The translations under genes were made by a program, and so were the position numbers. 34,268 nucleotides of DNA, taken from the NCBI GenBank assembly GCA_014377785.1, contig JACMOZ010000205.1:1-34268 (forward strand), written 5' to 3'. Below the pieces are notes generated by a model, which worked only from the letters and a program-made list of their open reading frames with translations, was not told the DNA's origin and searched no databases. This DNA is from Aeromicrobium sp. GTDB lineage: Bacteria > Actinomycetota > Actinomycetes > Propionibacteriales > Nocardioidaceae. Of this stretch, positions 1 through 11,555 are shown one piece after another (the first letter of the stretch is position 1; every line of letters begins with the position of its first letter).

Positions 1-253
1 AGCCCCCACGCAAGCAAGAAGAGAACCCCGGACACAACCCCCCCCAGACCGCCCCGCCCACCGCCGCCAACGCCCAAAGCCGATTCGATGTACGACGTCT
101 TCCTCAAAACCCCGGCGGCGCCACCGGCCGCCCCCCCGCCGGGGTTTCGAGCAACACGTCGTACATCGAATGGGCTTCGGGCGTTGGCGACGGTGCGCGG
201 ACCGGTCTGGCGAGCGTCGTGACCGGTGTTCTCTTCTTGCTTGCGACGGTCTT
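1..253. repeat. In-register inverted duplication (probable contig-end foldback artefact)
   Basis: Position i pairs with position 254-i with no indels across both 126-nt arms. For example 84-98 is the exact reverse complement of 156-170, and 10-26 of 228-244. By my count about 100 of 126 positions match. Most mismatches read C on the + strand of the left arm. Only the right arm encodes sensible permease sequence, so the left arm is best read as an error-rich folded-back read end. Confidence 0.85.
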
Positions 254-566
254 CACGCCGCTCGTCGAGCACATCCCCAACGAGGCCGCCGTTCCCGCGC
301 TCGTGCTGGTCGGATTCCTGATGATGAGCCAGGTCAAGAACATCAACTGGGACGATTCCGAAATCGCCATTCCGGCCTTCCTCACCATCGTGTTGATGCC
401 GTTCACCTATTCGATCAGCGCGGGCATCGGCGCCGGGTTCATCGCCTTTGTCGTCCTCAAGGTCGTGAAGGGCAAGACCAAGGCCATCCATCCACTCATG
501 TGGATCGTGGCGGTGCTGTTCGTGGTCTACTTCGCCATCGATCCAATCTCCCGCTACCTCAACTGA
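128..566 (+). CDS. NCS2/AzgA-type purine permease, C-terminal part (5' truncated)
   Basis: C-terminal end of a nucleobase:cation symporter of the AzgA/PbuG/AdeQ group (adenine or hypoxanthine/guanine uptake, inner membrane). The frame can be read back past the internal GTG at 219 into residues resembling the family signature (NTSYIE then a GARTGL-like stretch, about 153-212), so the gene enters from upstream. Three or four hydrophobic segments follow (about 219-290, 290-330, 370-450, 490-560) and it ends in SRYLN at a TGA. Sequence before about 150 is unreliable because it sits at the axis of an inverted duplication; for example a C-rich run at 131-140 gives unlikely residues, and W replaces the usual S after YIE. 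Family call is confident; substrate is not. Confidence 0.85.
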
Positions 567-591
567 CCCCTCGTCGCCGTTTTAGCCGAGC

Positions 592-659
592 GGCGCAGAT
601 TTGGGGTACTCGCAGTCGGAAATGCCCCAATCTGCGCCAGTCGGTCACAAATCTGCGCC
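592..659. repeat. Three-copy intergenic word GGCGCAGATTTGGGG
   Basis: The word at 592-606 recurs inverted at 625-638 (one base shorter) and its CAGATT half recurs inverted again at 649-659. Copies one and two can form a stem of about 14 bp. The last two copies share TCTGCGCCAGTCG as a direct repeat. It lies between the permease stop and the gamma-carbonic anhydrase promoter and may terminate the permease transcript; there is no U-tract. Confidence 0.7.
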
Positions 660-672
660 AGTCGCGGATTGG

Positions 673-678
673 TAGGCT
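673..678 (+). promoter_or_regulatory. -10 hexamer TAGGCT, leaderless promoter
   Basis: TAGGCT is followed by 6 nt and then the ATG at 685, so transcription would start at or next to the start codon. No Shine-Dalgarno is present. Confidence 0.55.
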
Positions 679-684
679 GGCCGT

Positions 685-1200
685 ATGCAAATTTCGCTAG
701 GAGACAAGTCCCCGCAGGTCGCCGCAGATGCCTGGATCGCCCCCAACGCCACCCTCGTCGGTTCTGTCGTCGTCCATGCGGGCGCCAGCATTTGGTATGG
801 CGTCGTGCTGCGCGCCGACAACGAGCCGATCACGATCGGCGCGCGGTCCAACGTCCAGGACAATTGCGCGTTCCATGTCGAGAAGGGCGAGCCGGTCACG
901 TTGGGAGAGGGCGTCTCGGTTGGCCACGGTGCGATCATCCACGGAGCGACTGTCGAGGACAATGTGCTCATCGGCATGGGCGCGATCATCATGAACGGAG
1001 CCGTCATCGGCTCGGAGTGCCTCATCGCCGCCGGCGCGCTGATTTCCGAGGGCGTCGTCATCCCGCCCCGCTCACTGGTCGCGGGGGTTCCCGGCAAAGT
1101 CCGTCGCGAACTCAACGATGACGAGGTCGAAACGATTTACAACAACGCGCGGATTTATGAAGGACATCGCGACGTGCACTCTGAGGGCTTCGGTGCGTGA
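685..1200 (+). CDS. Gamma-carbonic anhydrase family protein
   Basis: A 171-residue left-handed beta-helix protein of the gamma-carbonic anhydrase/YrdA/PaaY group. Hexapeptide-type repeats run from about residue 20 to 140. The three metal-binding histidines of the family are all present: H64 (CAFHVEKG), H81 and H86 (SVGHGAIIHG), so it probably binds zinc or iron as a trimer with sites between subunits. Carbonic anhydrase activity is known for some members only, so hydration of CO2 is an inference. The ATG at 685 follows TAGGCT by 6 nt (leaderless). The stop codon TGA abuts the 21-nt tandem repeats at 1201. It is convergent with serC. Confidence 0.9.
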   Translation: MQISLGDKSPQVAADAWIAPNATLVGSVVVHAGASIWYGVVLRADNEPITIGARSNVQDNCAFHVEKGEPVTLGEGVSVGHGAIIHGATVEDNVLIGMGAIIMNGAVIGSECLIAAGALISEGVVIPPRSLVAGVPGKVRRELNDDEVETIYNNARIYEGHRDVHSEGFGA

Positions 1201-1256
1201 GTGGCTCCTCAGCCCGAGTGAGTGACTCCTCAGCCTGAGTGAGTGACTCCTCGGCG
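1201..1256. repeat. 21-nt tandem repeat (2.7 copies) at a convergent junction
   Basis: Units start at 1201, 1222 and 1243, each preceded by TGA, with core GTGACTCCTCAGCCTGAGTGA (the first unit has GTGGCT; the third is cut short). Each unit contains a small hairpin, CTCAG-C-CTGAG. The first TGA is the stop codon of the upstream gene. It fills almost the whole gap between two convergent genes, so a bidirectional terminator role is possible. Confidence 0.8.
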
Positions 1257-1261
1257 TTGGT

Positions 1262-2380
<1,119 letters not shown>

Positions 2381-2395
2381 TCAGGCCATCCCGGG

Positions 2396-2471
2396 GGCGG
2401 TGACCTAGCGTCCACCTGTCGCGTTGATGTGGGCGCTCACTCACCGTCTCCTGTGGGCGTGCCCTGCGTCA
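2396..2471. repeat. Degenerate GGCGGTGA...CCACC repeat cluster in the serC-mutA spacer
   Basis: 2396-2416 reads GGCGGTGACCTAGCGTCCAC(C), close to the family at 11324 and 23060. An inverted relative lies at about 2429-2446 (GTGGGCGCTCACTCACCG) and a weaker one at about 2452-2470. Unlike the others, this cluster is in a divergent region. Similarity is by eye. Confidence 0.5.
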
Positions 2472-2511
2472 CGTTTCTCACACTCTGTGGCACCGGGCTG
2501 CGCGGACTCCG

Positions 2512-2517
2512 TACGAT
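2512..2517 (+). promoter_or_regulatory. -10 hexamer TACGAT, leaderless promoter of mutA-mutB-meaB
   Basis: TACGAT, then 6 nt, then the mutA ATG at 2524. No ribosome-binding site precedes the ATG. No cobalamin riboswitch features were recognised in the 155-nt spacer. Confidence 0.55.
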
Positions 2518-2523
2518 GCCCCT

Positions 2524-4370
2524 ATGGCAATTGAATCGGCGGCTCCGCAAGTCGCACTGGCTGAAGGCGCCGCGCATACCGTCGCCGAATGGGAAAAGTC
2601 CGCAGCCGCCGTCTTGCGCAAGTCCCACCGACTCGCCGATGATGCCCCCGACGGGGATGTTTGGGCCAAACTGACAAAAACGACCCTCGACGGCATCGAC
2701 ATCGCACCCCTGGGCACGCCCGAACTGTCCGCCGGCCTCGCCGATCCGGGGTTGCCCGGCCAGGCGCCGTTCGCCCGCGGGACGACGGCTGCCCGCGAAC
2801 TGCAGGCCTGGGATATTCGCAGCCACTTCATCGACCCCGACATCACGATCACCACGAAGCACGTCATCACCGACCTTGAAAACGGCGTGAACTCGTTGTG
2901 GTTGAGCGTCGGCACCGGGGCCATCGCTATCGACGCGCTGCCGGTGATCCTCGACAAGGTCCTCCTCGGCCTCGCATCCGTCGTCCTCGATGCGCCGTAC
3001 CAACCTGTCGTAGCCGCGGAGGCCTTTGCCTCCCTTATCAAGAGCAGAGTCATCAAGGACAAAGGCATCGAGGTACATCCGGGCACCAACCTGGGCGCCG
3101 ACCCGATTGGCAACGCCTTTCGCGGTCATGGCGAGATGTCGACCGATGTCATCAAGCCCATCGCGGACATTGCCGCGTCGCTCAAGGTTCGCGCCATCGT
3201 CGTCGACGGCACCGCTGTCCATGACGCCGGCGCCTCCGATGTGCAGGAGCTCGCCTACACGCTCGCCGCGGGTGTCGCCTACCTCCGCGTTCTGGTGGCA
3301 GCCGGCTACACGGCCGATGAGGCCGCCCATCTGCTCGAATTCCGTTACGCCGCCACCGACGAACAGTTCTCGACGATTGCGAAATTTCGTGCGGCCCGCC
3401 GCCTCTGGAACCGCATTGGTGAACTCAGTGGTGTCGGTGCGAGTGGCCGCGCCCAACTTCAGCATGGGGTGACGTCGCGCCCGATGATGAGCAAGTACGA
3501 CCCATACGTCAACATGCTCCGCACGACGCTCGCGGCCTTCGCCGCCGGGGTGGGAGGCGCCACCTCGGTGACTGTGTTGCCCTTCGATTCCGCGCTCGGG
3601 CTGCCCGAAGCGTTCAGCCGCCGCATCGCCCGCAACACGTCATCGCTGCTCATCGAGGAAGCCCACGTTGCCAAGGTCATCGATCCGGTTGGCGGTGCGC
3701 ATGCGGTCGAAAAACTGACTGACGACCTGGCCCGCGCGGCGTGGGAAGCCTTCGGCGCAATCGAGGCCGCCGGAGGAGTCGCCGCGGTGATTGCTGACGG
3801 CAGTCTCGCCGCGCAGATCGCCGAGACGGTCGCGCGCCGGACCCAGGAAATTGCCACCCGCAAGCGCCCGTTGACAGGGGTGACCGAGTTCCCCCACCTG
3901 CACGAGGAACTCCTCGAACGCCGTGCATATCCCGACGGCTTCCCCGATGTGGCCCGTTATGGCGCGGACTTCGAAAATCTCCGCGACGACCCTGCCGGGA
4001 CACCGGTCTTCCTCGCCACGATGGGCCCGGTCTCGGCTCATACGGCACGCGCGTCGTTCGCTGCCAACCTCTTTGCCGCCGGCGGAATCGACAGCGTAAT
4101 CGCTGGTGCCACCGCAAAAGTCGAGGATGTCATCGCCGCTTATGACGGCTCGCTCGTCATCTGTCTCGCCGGCAACGATGCCGTGTATGCCGAATGGGGT
4201 GCTGAACTCATCACGGCGCTGCGCGCAGCCGGAGCCCAGTGGGTCATCCTTGCTGGCAAGGCCGGGAAATTGGATGTCGATGAGACCGCCTCAGCCGGCG
4301 TCGATGCGTTGGCCTTCCTGCATACAACGCGAGCAAAGCTTGGAGCTTCCGCAGGAAAAGAGGCGGCGAA

Positions 4371-4374
<4 letters not shown>
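2524..4374 (+). CDS. mutA: Methylmalonyl-CoA mutase small subunit
   Basis: The 616-residue beta (small) subunit of heterodimeric methylmalonyl-CoA mutase. It has the same TIM-barrel plus flavodoxin-like layout as the large subunit. Barrel segments such as [11 protein letters not shown] and [12 protein letters not shown] are clear. The C-terminal domain lacks the cobalamin motif DxHxxG: where MutB has DGHDRG, this protein has VSAHTARAS (about residue 503). It is therefore the non-catalytic partner, as is usual for MutA. The ATG at 2524 is supported by TACGAT 6 nt upstream. The stop overlaps the mutB start as ATGA, implying coupled translation and equal subunit supply. Confidence 0.95.
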
Positions 4375-6553
<2,179 letters not shown>

Positions 6554-6554
<1 letters not shown>

Positions 6555-7552
6555 TGGCAGCCGACGTCGCGCAACTCGCTGACGGCGTACGGTCGGGCAA
6601 GCGCGCCGCGATTTCGCAGGCCATCACGCTGGTCGAATCCAGCCGTGCCGACCACCGCGCCGCTTCGCGTGAACTCCTGGCGATCCTGACGCCCGAGGCT
6701 GGACAGTCTGTCCGGGTCGGCATTTCCGGCGTCCCCGGCGTCGGCAAGTCGACATTCATCGAAGCCCTGGGCATGTGGCTCGTCGGCCAAGGACACAAGG
6801 TCGGCGTCTTGGCTGTCGATCCGTCCAGCACCCGAACGGGCGGATCCGTCCTCGGCGACAAAACGCGTATGACCGAGTTGTCGGCCAGCCCGAACGCCTA
6901 CATTCGGCCGTCGCCGAGCACCGGCACTCTTGGTGGTGTTGCCCGTGCGACCAGCCAGGCCATCACGATTCTTGAGGCGGCCGGCTTCGGCGTCGTCCTC
7001 ATCGAGACCGTCGGTGTAGGCCAGTCCGAAGTCACTGTCGCCGGCATGGTCGACACCTTCCTGTTCTTGACCCTTGCGCGAACGGGCGACCAGTTGCAGG
7101 GCATCAAGAAGGGCATCCTCGAGATCGCCGATGTCATCGCCGTCAACAAGGCAGATGGCGATCGCGCAGTCGAGGCCAAGGCCACTGCCAAAGACATGGC
7201 CGGCGCTTTGCGGCTTGTGTATGCGGGCGCCAAGGGCTGGGTGCCACCGGTCGTCACGTGTTCGGCACTCGAAGACATCGACATCGATACGGTCTGGAAC
7301 GAGGTCGCCCGGCACCGCGAATTCCTCGGCAACGAAGGCCTTGCCCAAAAGCGGGCCGAGCAGCAACTCGACTTCACCTGGGCCCTCGTCCGTGACGAAC
7401 TCGATCAGCGCTTGCGCCACAACGAGGCAGTCACGGCGATCCGGGCAGAGGTGCGTGAGGCCGTCCTGGCCGGTGAAATGCCGGCCGCGACAGCTGCCGA
7501 CAAGATCCTCGCCGCCTACGACAAAGACACCGGCACCGGCAGCGCCGGTTAG
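6554..7552 (+). CDS. meaB: Methylmalonyl-CoA mutase-associated GTPase (MeaB/ArgK family)
   Basis: A G3E-type GTPase of 332 residues that guards methylmalonyl-CoA mutase: it gates adenosylcobalamin loading and removes damaged cofactor (known for MeaB and human MMAA). Walker A GVPGVGKS is at 59-66, the switch region ETVGVGQSE at 151-159 and the guanine-specificity motif NKAD at 198-201. It starts at the ATG formed with the mutB stop (TGATG), so the three genes form one translationally coupled operon. Length and motifs are complete. Confidence 0.95.
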
Positions 7553-7647
7553 GAGCATCCGCTCAATCAACGAAGAGGCGGATCGACGAATGATAATGTG
7601 TTTATGGTCACAAAGAACTATGTGGCACTAATTCGTTCTAACTAGTC

Positions 7648-7662
7648 CCCTCGCTATGAGGG
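7648..7662. other. Small hairpin in the meaB-lipase spacer
   Basis: CCCTC-gctat-GAGGG, a perfect 5-bp stem. The 251-nt spacer 7553-7803 otherwise holds an AT-richer block (7590-7640) and a second hairpin at 7706, with no gene that I can see. Confidence 0.4.
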
Positions 7663-7705
7663 ATGCATAGTTGACGCGTTGACAGCAAAGGGTGCGGACG
7701 TCCTC

Positions 7706-7726
7706 GGGGGATGCCCGCCCCCTTTC
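7706..7726 (+). terminator. Possible terminator hairpin after meaB
   Basis: GGGGG (7706-7710) pairs with CCCCC (7718-7722) around a 7-nt loop and is followed by TTTCT. This is the most conventional intrinsic-terminator shape in the window. It lies 150 nt beyond the meaB stop, so it could also shape the lipase leader. Confidence 0.4.
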
Positions 7727-7803
7727 TCGTGCGCCCGGATGACCCCTCTCGGTGGTTTGATCAGTGTTAGTTGCATCACACTAAAACGGGGGTCACCATC
7801 ATC

Positions 7804-8556
7804 ATGCGTCATTCCACTCGCCGAATCCTGTCCGTCATCGCCACGAGCTGCGCTCTCGCAGCAGGGCTGGTCATCCCGGCTTCCGGGGCCAGCGCCGCCA
7901 CGCGCGATCCGGTCGTCCTCGTCGCCGGCACCTTCTCGGCAGGCTTCGCGATGGAGCCTCTCGCCACCAGGATGCGCAATGACGGCTACGACGTCACTAT
8001 CTTCGAACTTCCGACGCTCGGGACTCAGGACATCAACCTGACCTCGCAGGCTCTGGCCACTTTCGTCGACGGAGTGCGAAGCCGCAAGGACGCTGCCAAG
8101 GTCGATCTGGTGGGTCACAGTCAGGGCGGCATCGTCGCGCGTGCCTATGTCAAGAACTTCGGCGGGGCGTCGAGGGTCGACAGCCTCGTGACCCTCGGAG
8201 CGCCCAACCAGGGCACGTCGATCGCCAACCTTATCGACTTCTTCGCGCAGTGCGCGGGCGTTGTGGCCTGTGAGCAGATGAGCGTCGGCTCGTCCTTCAA
8301 CAACAGCCTCAACGCCGGCGACGACACGATCGGCTCGGTTCGCTACACAACCGTACGGACACTTCAGGACGAGCTCGTACGGCCAGTCGACAATGCCAAG
8401 CTCAATGTCGGCGCCGTCAACGTGCTGATCCAGTCGAAGTGCTGGGCACGGGTTGTCGGCCACGTCGGCCTGATCCTTGACGGCACGGTCTACTCCGCGG
8501 CGCGCCAAGCCCTCGAGGGCAAGACCAGCATCAGCCCTAACTGCTTCGCCGGCTGA
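7804..8556 (+). CDS. Secreted triacylglycerol lipase/esterase (alpha/beta hydrolase)
   Basis: A 250-residue exported hydrolase. The signal peptide has an RR-containing n-region, a hydrophobic core (about 9-27) and a SGASA cleavage site near residue 31. The nucleophile elbow GHSQGG puts the catalytic serine at S106. Likely partners are D189 (QDELVRP) and H220 (VVGHVGL), matching the order in actinobacterial LipA-type lipases. Four cysteines (for example CAGVVAC) suggest disulfides. The ATG at 7804 is preceded by a GGGGG run about 11 nt upstream, a plausible Shine-Dalgarno; an in-frame TTG at 7771 is less likely. Exact substrate is unknown. Confidence 0.88.
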   Translation: MRHSTRRILSVIATSCALAAGLVIPASGASAATRDPVVLVAGTFSAGFAMEPLATRMRNDGYDVTIFELPTLGTQDINLTSQALATFVDGVRSRKDAAKVDLVGHSQGGIVARAYVKNFGGASRVDSLVTLGAPNQGTSIANLIDFFAQCAGVVACEQMSVGSSFNNSLNAGDDTIGSVRYTTVRTLQDELVRPVDNAKLNVGAVNVLIQSKCWARVVGHVGLILDGTVYSAARQALEGKTSISPNCFAG

Positions 8557-8568
8557 CCGAACCGCTGA

Positions 8569-8619
8569 GAGTGACGTTTGGTTGGAGACACGCCGGCTCT
8601 TTGCCGCCAAACGTCACTC
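8569..8619. terminator. Palindrome GAGTGACGTTTGG / CCAAACGTCACTC at a convergent junction
   Basis: A perfect 13-bp inverted repeat (8569-8581 with 8607-8619) around a 25-nt loop, between the lipase stop and the aldo/keto reductase stop. There is no U-tract. Probably a bidirectional terminator. Confidence 0.6.
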
Positions 8620-8631
8620 CCAGCGGGGCAG

Positions 8632-9453
8632 CTAGTTGAGGTCGCTCGGGTCGGGGCCGACGCGGCTCCCGCGGTCCAACCCGGTGATGGCCGCGACTTC
8701 CTCATCGCTGAGGGAGAAGTCGAAGACATTGAGGTTGTCGGCGATGCGCGAAGGCGTCACCGATTTGGGGATCACGACATTGCCGAGAGCGAGGTGCCAG
8801 GCAATGACGACCTGAGCCGGAGACGTGCCGTGGTTTTTCGCGATGGCGATGATGGTGTCTTCGCTGAAGACTTTGCCCTGAGCGAGCGGGCTCCACGCCT
8901 CAGTCGCGATTTCGTGTTTGGCGTGGAACTCACGCAATTCGCGCTGGACAAGTTGCGGGTGGAGTTCGATCTGGTTGATCGTCGGCACGCTCAGACCAAG
9001 GTCGAAGAGTCGCTGCAGATCTTCGATACGGAAATTGGAGACACCGATCGCACGGACACGTTTGTCGGCATACAACGACTCGAAAGCCTTCCATGTGTCG
9101 ACGTAGGTGTCCTTGGCCGGCGTTGGCCAGTGGATCAGATAAAGGTCGAGGTAGTCCAGGCCCAGTTTATTGATGCTGGCTTCGAAGGCGGCAAGGGTCG
9201 AGTCGTAGCCCTGATCGTCATTCCACAACTTCGTCGTGATGAACAGCTCTTCGCGGGCGATACCGGATTCGGCTATGGCCTCGCCGACAGCTTCTTCGTT
9301 GCCATAGATCCTGGCCGTGTCGACATGGCGGTAGCCGGCTTCCAACGCGGTCTTGACGGCAGCCTTGGTCTCTTCGGGCGGCACTTGGAACACGCCGAAG
9401 CCGAGCTGCGGGATGGATACGCCGTTGTTGAGTTCGATGTTCGGAATAGTCAT
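8632..9453 (-). CDS. Aldo/keto reductase (2,5-diketo-gluconate reductase-like)
   Basis: A 273-residue NADPH-dependent (beta/alpha)8 reductase of the AKR5-like group. The catalytic tetrad is visible: D45, Y50, K75 and H108, within DTARIYGNE, TTKLW and LIHWP. The C-terminal cofactor region VIPKSVTPSRIADNLNVFDF is present. Substrate cannot be told from sequence; the family reduces diketo-gluconate, methylglyoxal and other carbonyls. The start ATG at 9453 has TAGCGT exactly 6 nt upstream, so it is probably leaderless. It shares its strand with citA but has its own promoter. Confidence 0.92.
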   Translation of the reverse strand: MTIPNIELNNGVSIPQLGFGVFQVPPEETKAAVKTALEAGYRHVDTARIYGNEEAVGEAIAESGIAREELFITTKLWNDDQGYDSTLAAFEASINKLGLDYLDLYLIHWPTPAKDTYVDTWKAFESLYADKRVRAIGVSNFRIEDLQRLFDLGLSVPTINQIELHPQLVQRELREFHAKHEIATEAWSPLAQGKVFSEDTIIAIAKNHGTSPAQVVIAWHLALGNVVIPKSVTPSRIADNLNVFDFSLSDEEVAAITGLDRGSRVGPDPSDLN

Positions 9454-9459
9454 GACTCC

Positions 9460-9465
9460 ACGCTA
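9460..9465 (-). promoter_or_regulatory. -10 hexamer TAGCGT, leaderless promoter of the aldo/keto reductase
   Basis: TAGCGT, 6 nt, ATG at 9453 (minus strand). Confidence 0.55.
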
Positions 9466-9528
9466 CGTACACGCAACAACGTTCCCCCTGCCTGTGATGA
9501 CTGGGGGAACGCTGTGAAGGTTGGGCTA

Positions 9529-10632
9529 TTAGGCCCAGGCGGCGTTCCAGCCCTCGACTTCGTCGGCCTTGCGGGCGGCGGGGCCCACGTAGATCGCCGA
9601 TGGGCGGATCAGGCGACCGGTCTGGTGCTGCTCGAGGATGTGCGCGCTCCAGCCGGCGGTGCGGGCGGACGTGAACATCGCGGTAAACATGTTCGGCGGG
9701 ATCTCGGCGTAGTCGAGGACGATGGCCGCCCAGAATTCGACGTTGGTCTCGAGCACGCGGTCGGGACGGCGTTCGCGCAGTTCTTTGAGGGCGGCCTGCT
9801 CGAGCGCTTCGGCTACTTCGGCACGCGGGGCCTTGAGCTCCTTGGCCGTGCGACGCAGAGTACGCGCACGCGGGTCCTCAGCGCGATAGACGCGGTGACC
9901 GAATCCCATCAGGCGTTCGCCGCTGTCGAGGAGCTTTTTGACGTAGGCGGTCGCGTCACCGGTCTTTTCGACTTCTTCGATCATGCCGAGCACCCTCGAG
10001 GGAGCACCACCGTGAAGTGGCCCGGACATGGCGCCGACGGCTCCGGAAAGGGCGGCCGCAACGTCTGCGCCGGTGGAGGCTATGACGCGGGCGGTGAAGG
10101 TGGAGGCATTCATACCGTGTTCGGCGGCCGAGACGAGATAAGCGTCGATGGCTTTGGCGTGGTCGGGATTCACTTCGCCACGCCAACGCATGATCATGCG
10201 CTCGATGATCGTGTCGCATTTGTCGACTTCGGCCTGCGGGATCATCGGCTTTCCGAGGCCGCGGGCGGCCTGGGCGACATAGGACAAGATCATGACCGCG
10301 GTGCGGGCCAGGTCTTCACGGACTTCGGCGCCATCCTCGATGTCATACAACTGGCGGAGTCCCCACGCCGGCGCGGTCAGTGCAATGGCGCTCTGCACAT
10401 CGGCGCGTATGTCGCCCGAATGCACGGGGATGGGAAACGGCTCGGCGGCGGGGAGACCCGGTTCGTATTTGCCGTCAACGAGCAGACCCCACACCTTTTC
10501 GAAGGGAACGCGTCCAACCAAATCGTCTATGTCTACTCCGCGGTAGCGAAGGGAGGAGCCTTCTTTGTCCGGCTCGGCGATCTGGGATTCGAACGCTACG
10601 ACGCCTTCAAGGCCATGGTGAACTTCAGTCAT
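9529..10632 (-). CDS. citA: Citrate synthase (actinobacterial citrate synthase 2 type)
   Basis: Condenses oxaloacetate and acetyl-CoA to citrate at entry to the TCA cycle. About 367 residues, a short type I-like form. Active-site histidine regions are clear: EHGMNASTF, GPLHGGAPS and MGFGHRVYR; the catalytic aspartate is probably in the VEFWAAIVLDY region. Two starts are possible. The ATG at 10632 (MTEVHHGLEG) has CAGAAT 7 nt upstream, matching the leaderless pattern of the window, and the earlier ATG at 10641 overlaps that hexamer, so I choose 10632. It is divergent from pdxH with only 38 nt between the chosen starts. The order serC...citA-pdxH resembles many actinobacteria. Confidence 0.95.
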   Translation of the reverse strand: MTEVHHGLEGVVAFESQIAEPDKEGSSLRYRGVDIDDLVGRVPFEKVWGLLVDGKYEPGLPAAEPFPIPVHSGDIRADVQSAIALTAPAWGLRQLYDIEDGAEVREDLARTAVMILSYVAQAARGLGKPMIPQAEVDKCDTIIERMIMRWRGEVNPDHAKAIDAYLVSAAEHGMNASTFTARVIASTGADVAAALSGAVGAMSGPLHGGAPSRVLGMIEEVEKTGDATAYVKKLLDSGERLMGFGHRVYRAEDPRARTLRRTAKELKAPRAEVAEALEQAALKELRERRPDRVLETNVEFWAAIVLDYAEIPPNMFTAMFTSARTAGWSAHILEQHQTGRLIRPSAIYVGPAARKADEVEGWNAAWA

Positions 10633-10639
10633 GCGGCTC

Positions 10640-10663
10640 ATTCTGCCCTGCCCCGGCTATGGT
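10640..10663. promoter_or_regulatory. Back-to-back -10 elements of citA (-) and pdxH (+)
   Basis: CAGAAT on the minus strand (10645-10640) lies 7 nt before the citA ATG at 10632. TATGGT on the plus strand (10658-10663) lies 7 nt before the pdxH GTG at 10671. The -35 regions would fall inside the opposing coding sequences. Confidence 0.45.
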
Positions 10664-10670
10664 GTTCTTT

Positions 10671-11312
10671 GTGGACCCGGAATTGGCGCGGATGCGCGAA
10701 GAGTATGCGCAGTCGGGGCTTCATGAGACCACCGCCGGCAACGATCCGTTTGTCTTGTTCGCGAAATGGCTGTCCGATGCGGTCGCCGCCGGGATCGTTG
10801 AACCCAATGCGATGGCCCTTGCGACAGCTTCGGCCGACGGCAAGCCGTCCGTGCGGATCGTCCTGTTGAAGGGCTTTGATCTCGCGGGCGCGGTCTTCTA
10901 CACGAACTACGACTCGCGCAAGGGTCGGGAACTCGAAGCCAACCCTCATGCGGCCGCGGTGATGCTGTGGCATCCGCTTCAGCGGCAAGTACGCATCGAG
11001 GGCGCGGTCAGTCGTGTCGACCCGGCCGAGTCCGACGATTATTTTGCCGACCGCCCGCGGGGATCCCAACTGGGTGCGGTGTCGTCCCCGCAGTCGCAAG
11101 TGGTCTCCGGCCGATCCGAGTTGGAAGTACATTTCGACCGGGTCGAGTCCCATTTCGCCGGTCGATCGGTCGAGCGCCCCGAGCACTGGGGCGGTTATCG
11201 CATGGAAATCCATACGATCGAGTTCTGGCAAGGGCGTCAAAACCGTATGCACGACCGCCTGCTGTTCGAGCGCAATCCGACTGGCTGGGATGTCGAAAGA
11301 CTGGCTCCCTGA
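10671..11312 (+). CDS. pdxH: Pyridoxamine 5'-phosphate oxidase
   Basis: FMN enzyme oxidising pyridoxine or pyridoxamine 5'-phosphate to PLP. About 213 residues. Family segments are visible: ARMREEYAQSGL at the N-terminus, NAMALATASADGKPSVRIVLLKGFD (FMN/phosphate binding), FYTNYDSRKGRELEANP, and the C-terminal PEHWGGYRMEIHTIEFWQG with RLHDR-like RMHDRLLFER. I prefer the GTG at 10671 because TATGGT stands 7 nt upstream; an in-frame ATG at 10659 would add four residues but overlaps that hexamer. It supplies the cofactor for PLP enzymes such as SerC. Confidence 0.92.
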   Translation: MDPELARMREEYAQSGLHETTAGNDPFVLFAKWLSDAVAAGIVEPNAMALATASADGKPSVRIVLLKGFDLAGAVFYTNYDSRKGRELEANPHAAAVMLWHPLQRQVRIEGAVSRVDPAESDDYFADRPRGSQLGAVSSPQSQVVSGRSELEVHFDRVESHFAGRSVERPEHWGGYRMEIHTIEFWQGRQNRMHDRLLFERNPTGWDVERLAP

Positions 11313-11323
11313 TTTTCCGAAAG

Positions 11324-11406
11324 GGCGGTGACTTAGGCACCACCCAAGCCCCTTGCGTGGTGCCTAAGTCACCGCCGCGAGGCCGGTGTGGTGCGTAACT
11401 CACCGC
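11324..11406. terminator. Perfect 20-bp palindrome plus third repeat copy after pdxH
   Basis: GGCGGTGACTTAGGCACCAC (11324-11343) is perfectly complementary to 11357-11376 across a 13-nt loop. A third, inverted, diverged copy is at 11384-11406. The junction is convergent (pdxH and the membrane protein at 11556). A T-poor tail argues against a classical intrinsic terminator, but a bidirectional stop is the simplest role. The rest of this 243-nt gap shows no gene. Confidence 0.75.
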
Positions 11407-11555
11407 CGGCCGCAACCGGACGTTCATTCCCAGTCTTTATGCAGCCGAACAGGACGTGACGTCGCACGAGAGGGCTCTGGACGCACGTCACCGCCGCCCC
11501 TCTTGGTCGCCGCTCATCGGAGACTTCCAAGTCTGAAAGCCCGAGCAAAAATGCT

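Noticed and set aside
1-170. Coding calls on either strand in the first 170 bases apart from the permease
   Set aside because: They come from the mirrored, error-rich arm at the window edge.
1201-1256. CRISPR-like short tandem repeats
   Set aside because: Units are directly adjacent with no variable spacers and no cas genes nearby.
8578-10869. A 763-codon + strand open frame across the aldo/keto reductase, citrate synthase and pdxH start
   Set aside because: It covers two well-supported minus-strand genes and their promoters and shows no domain of its own.
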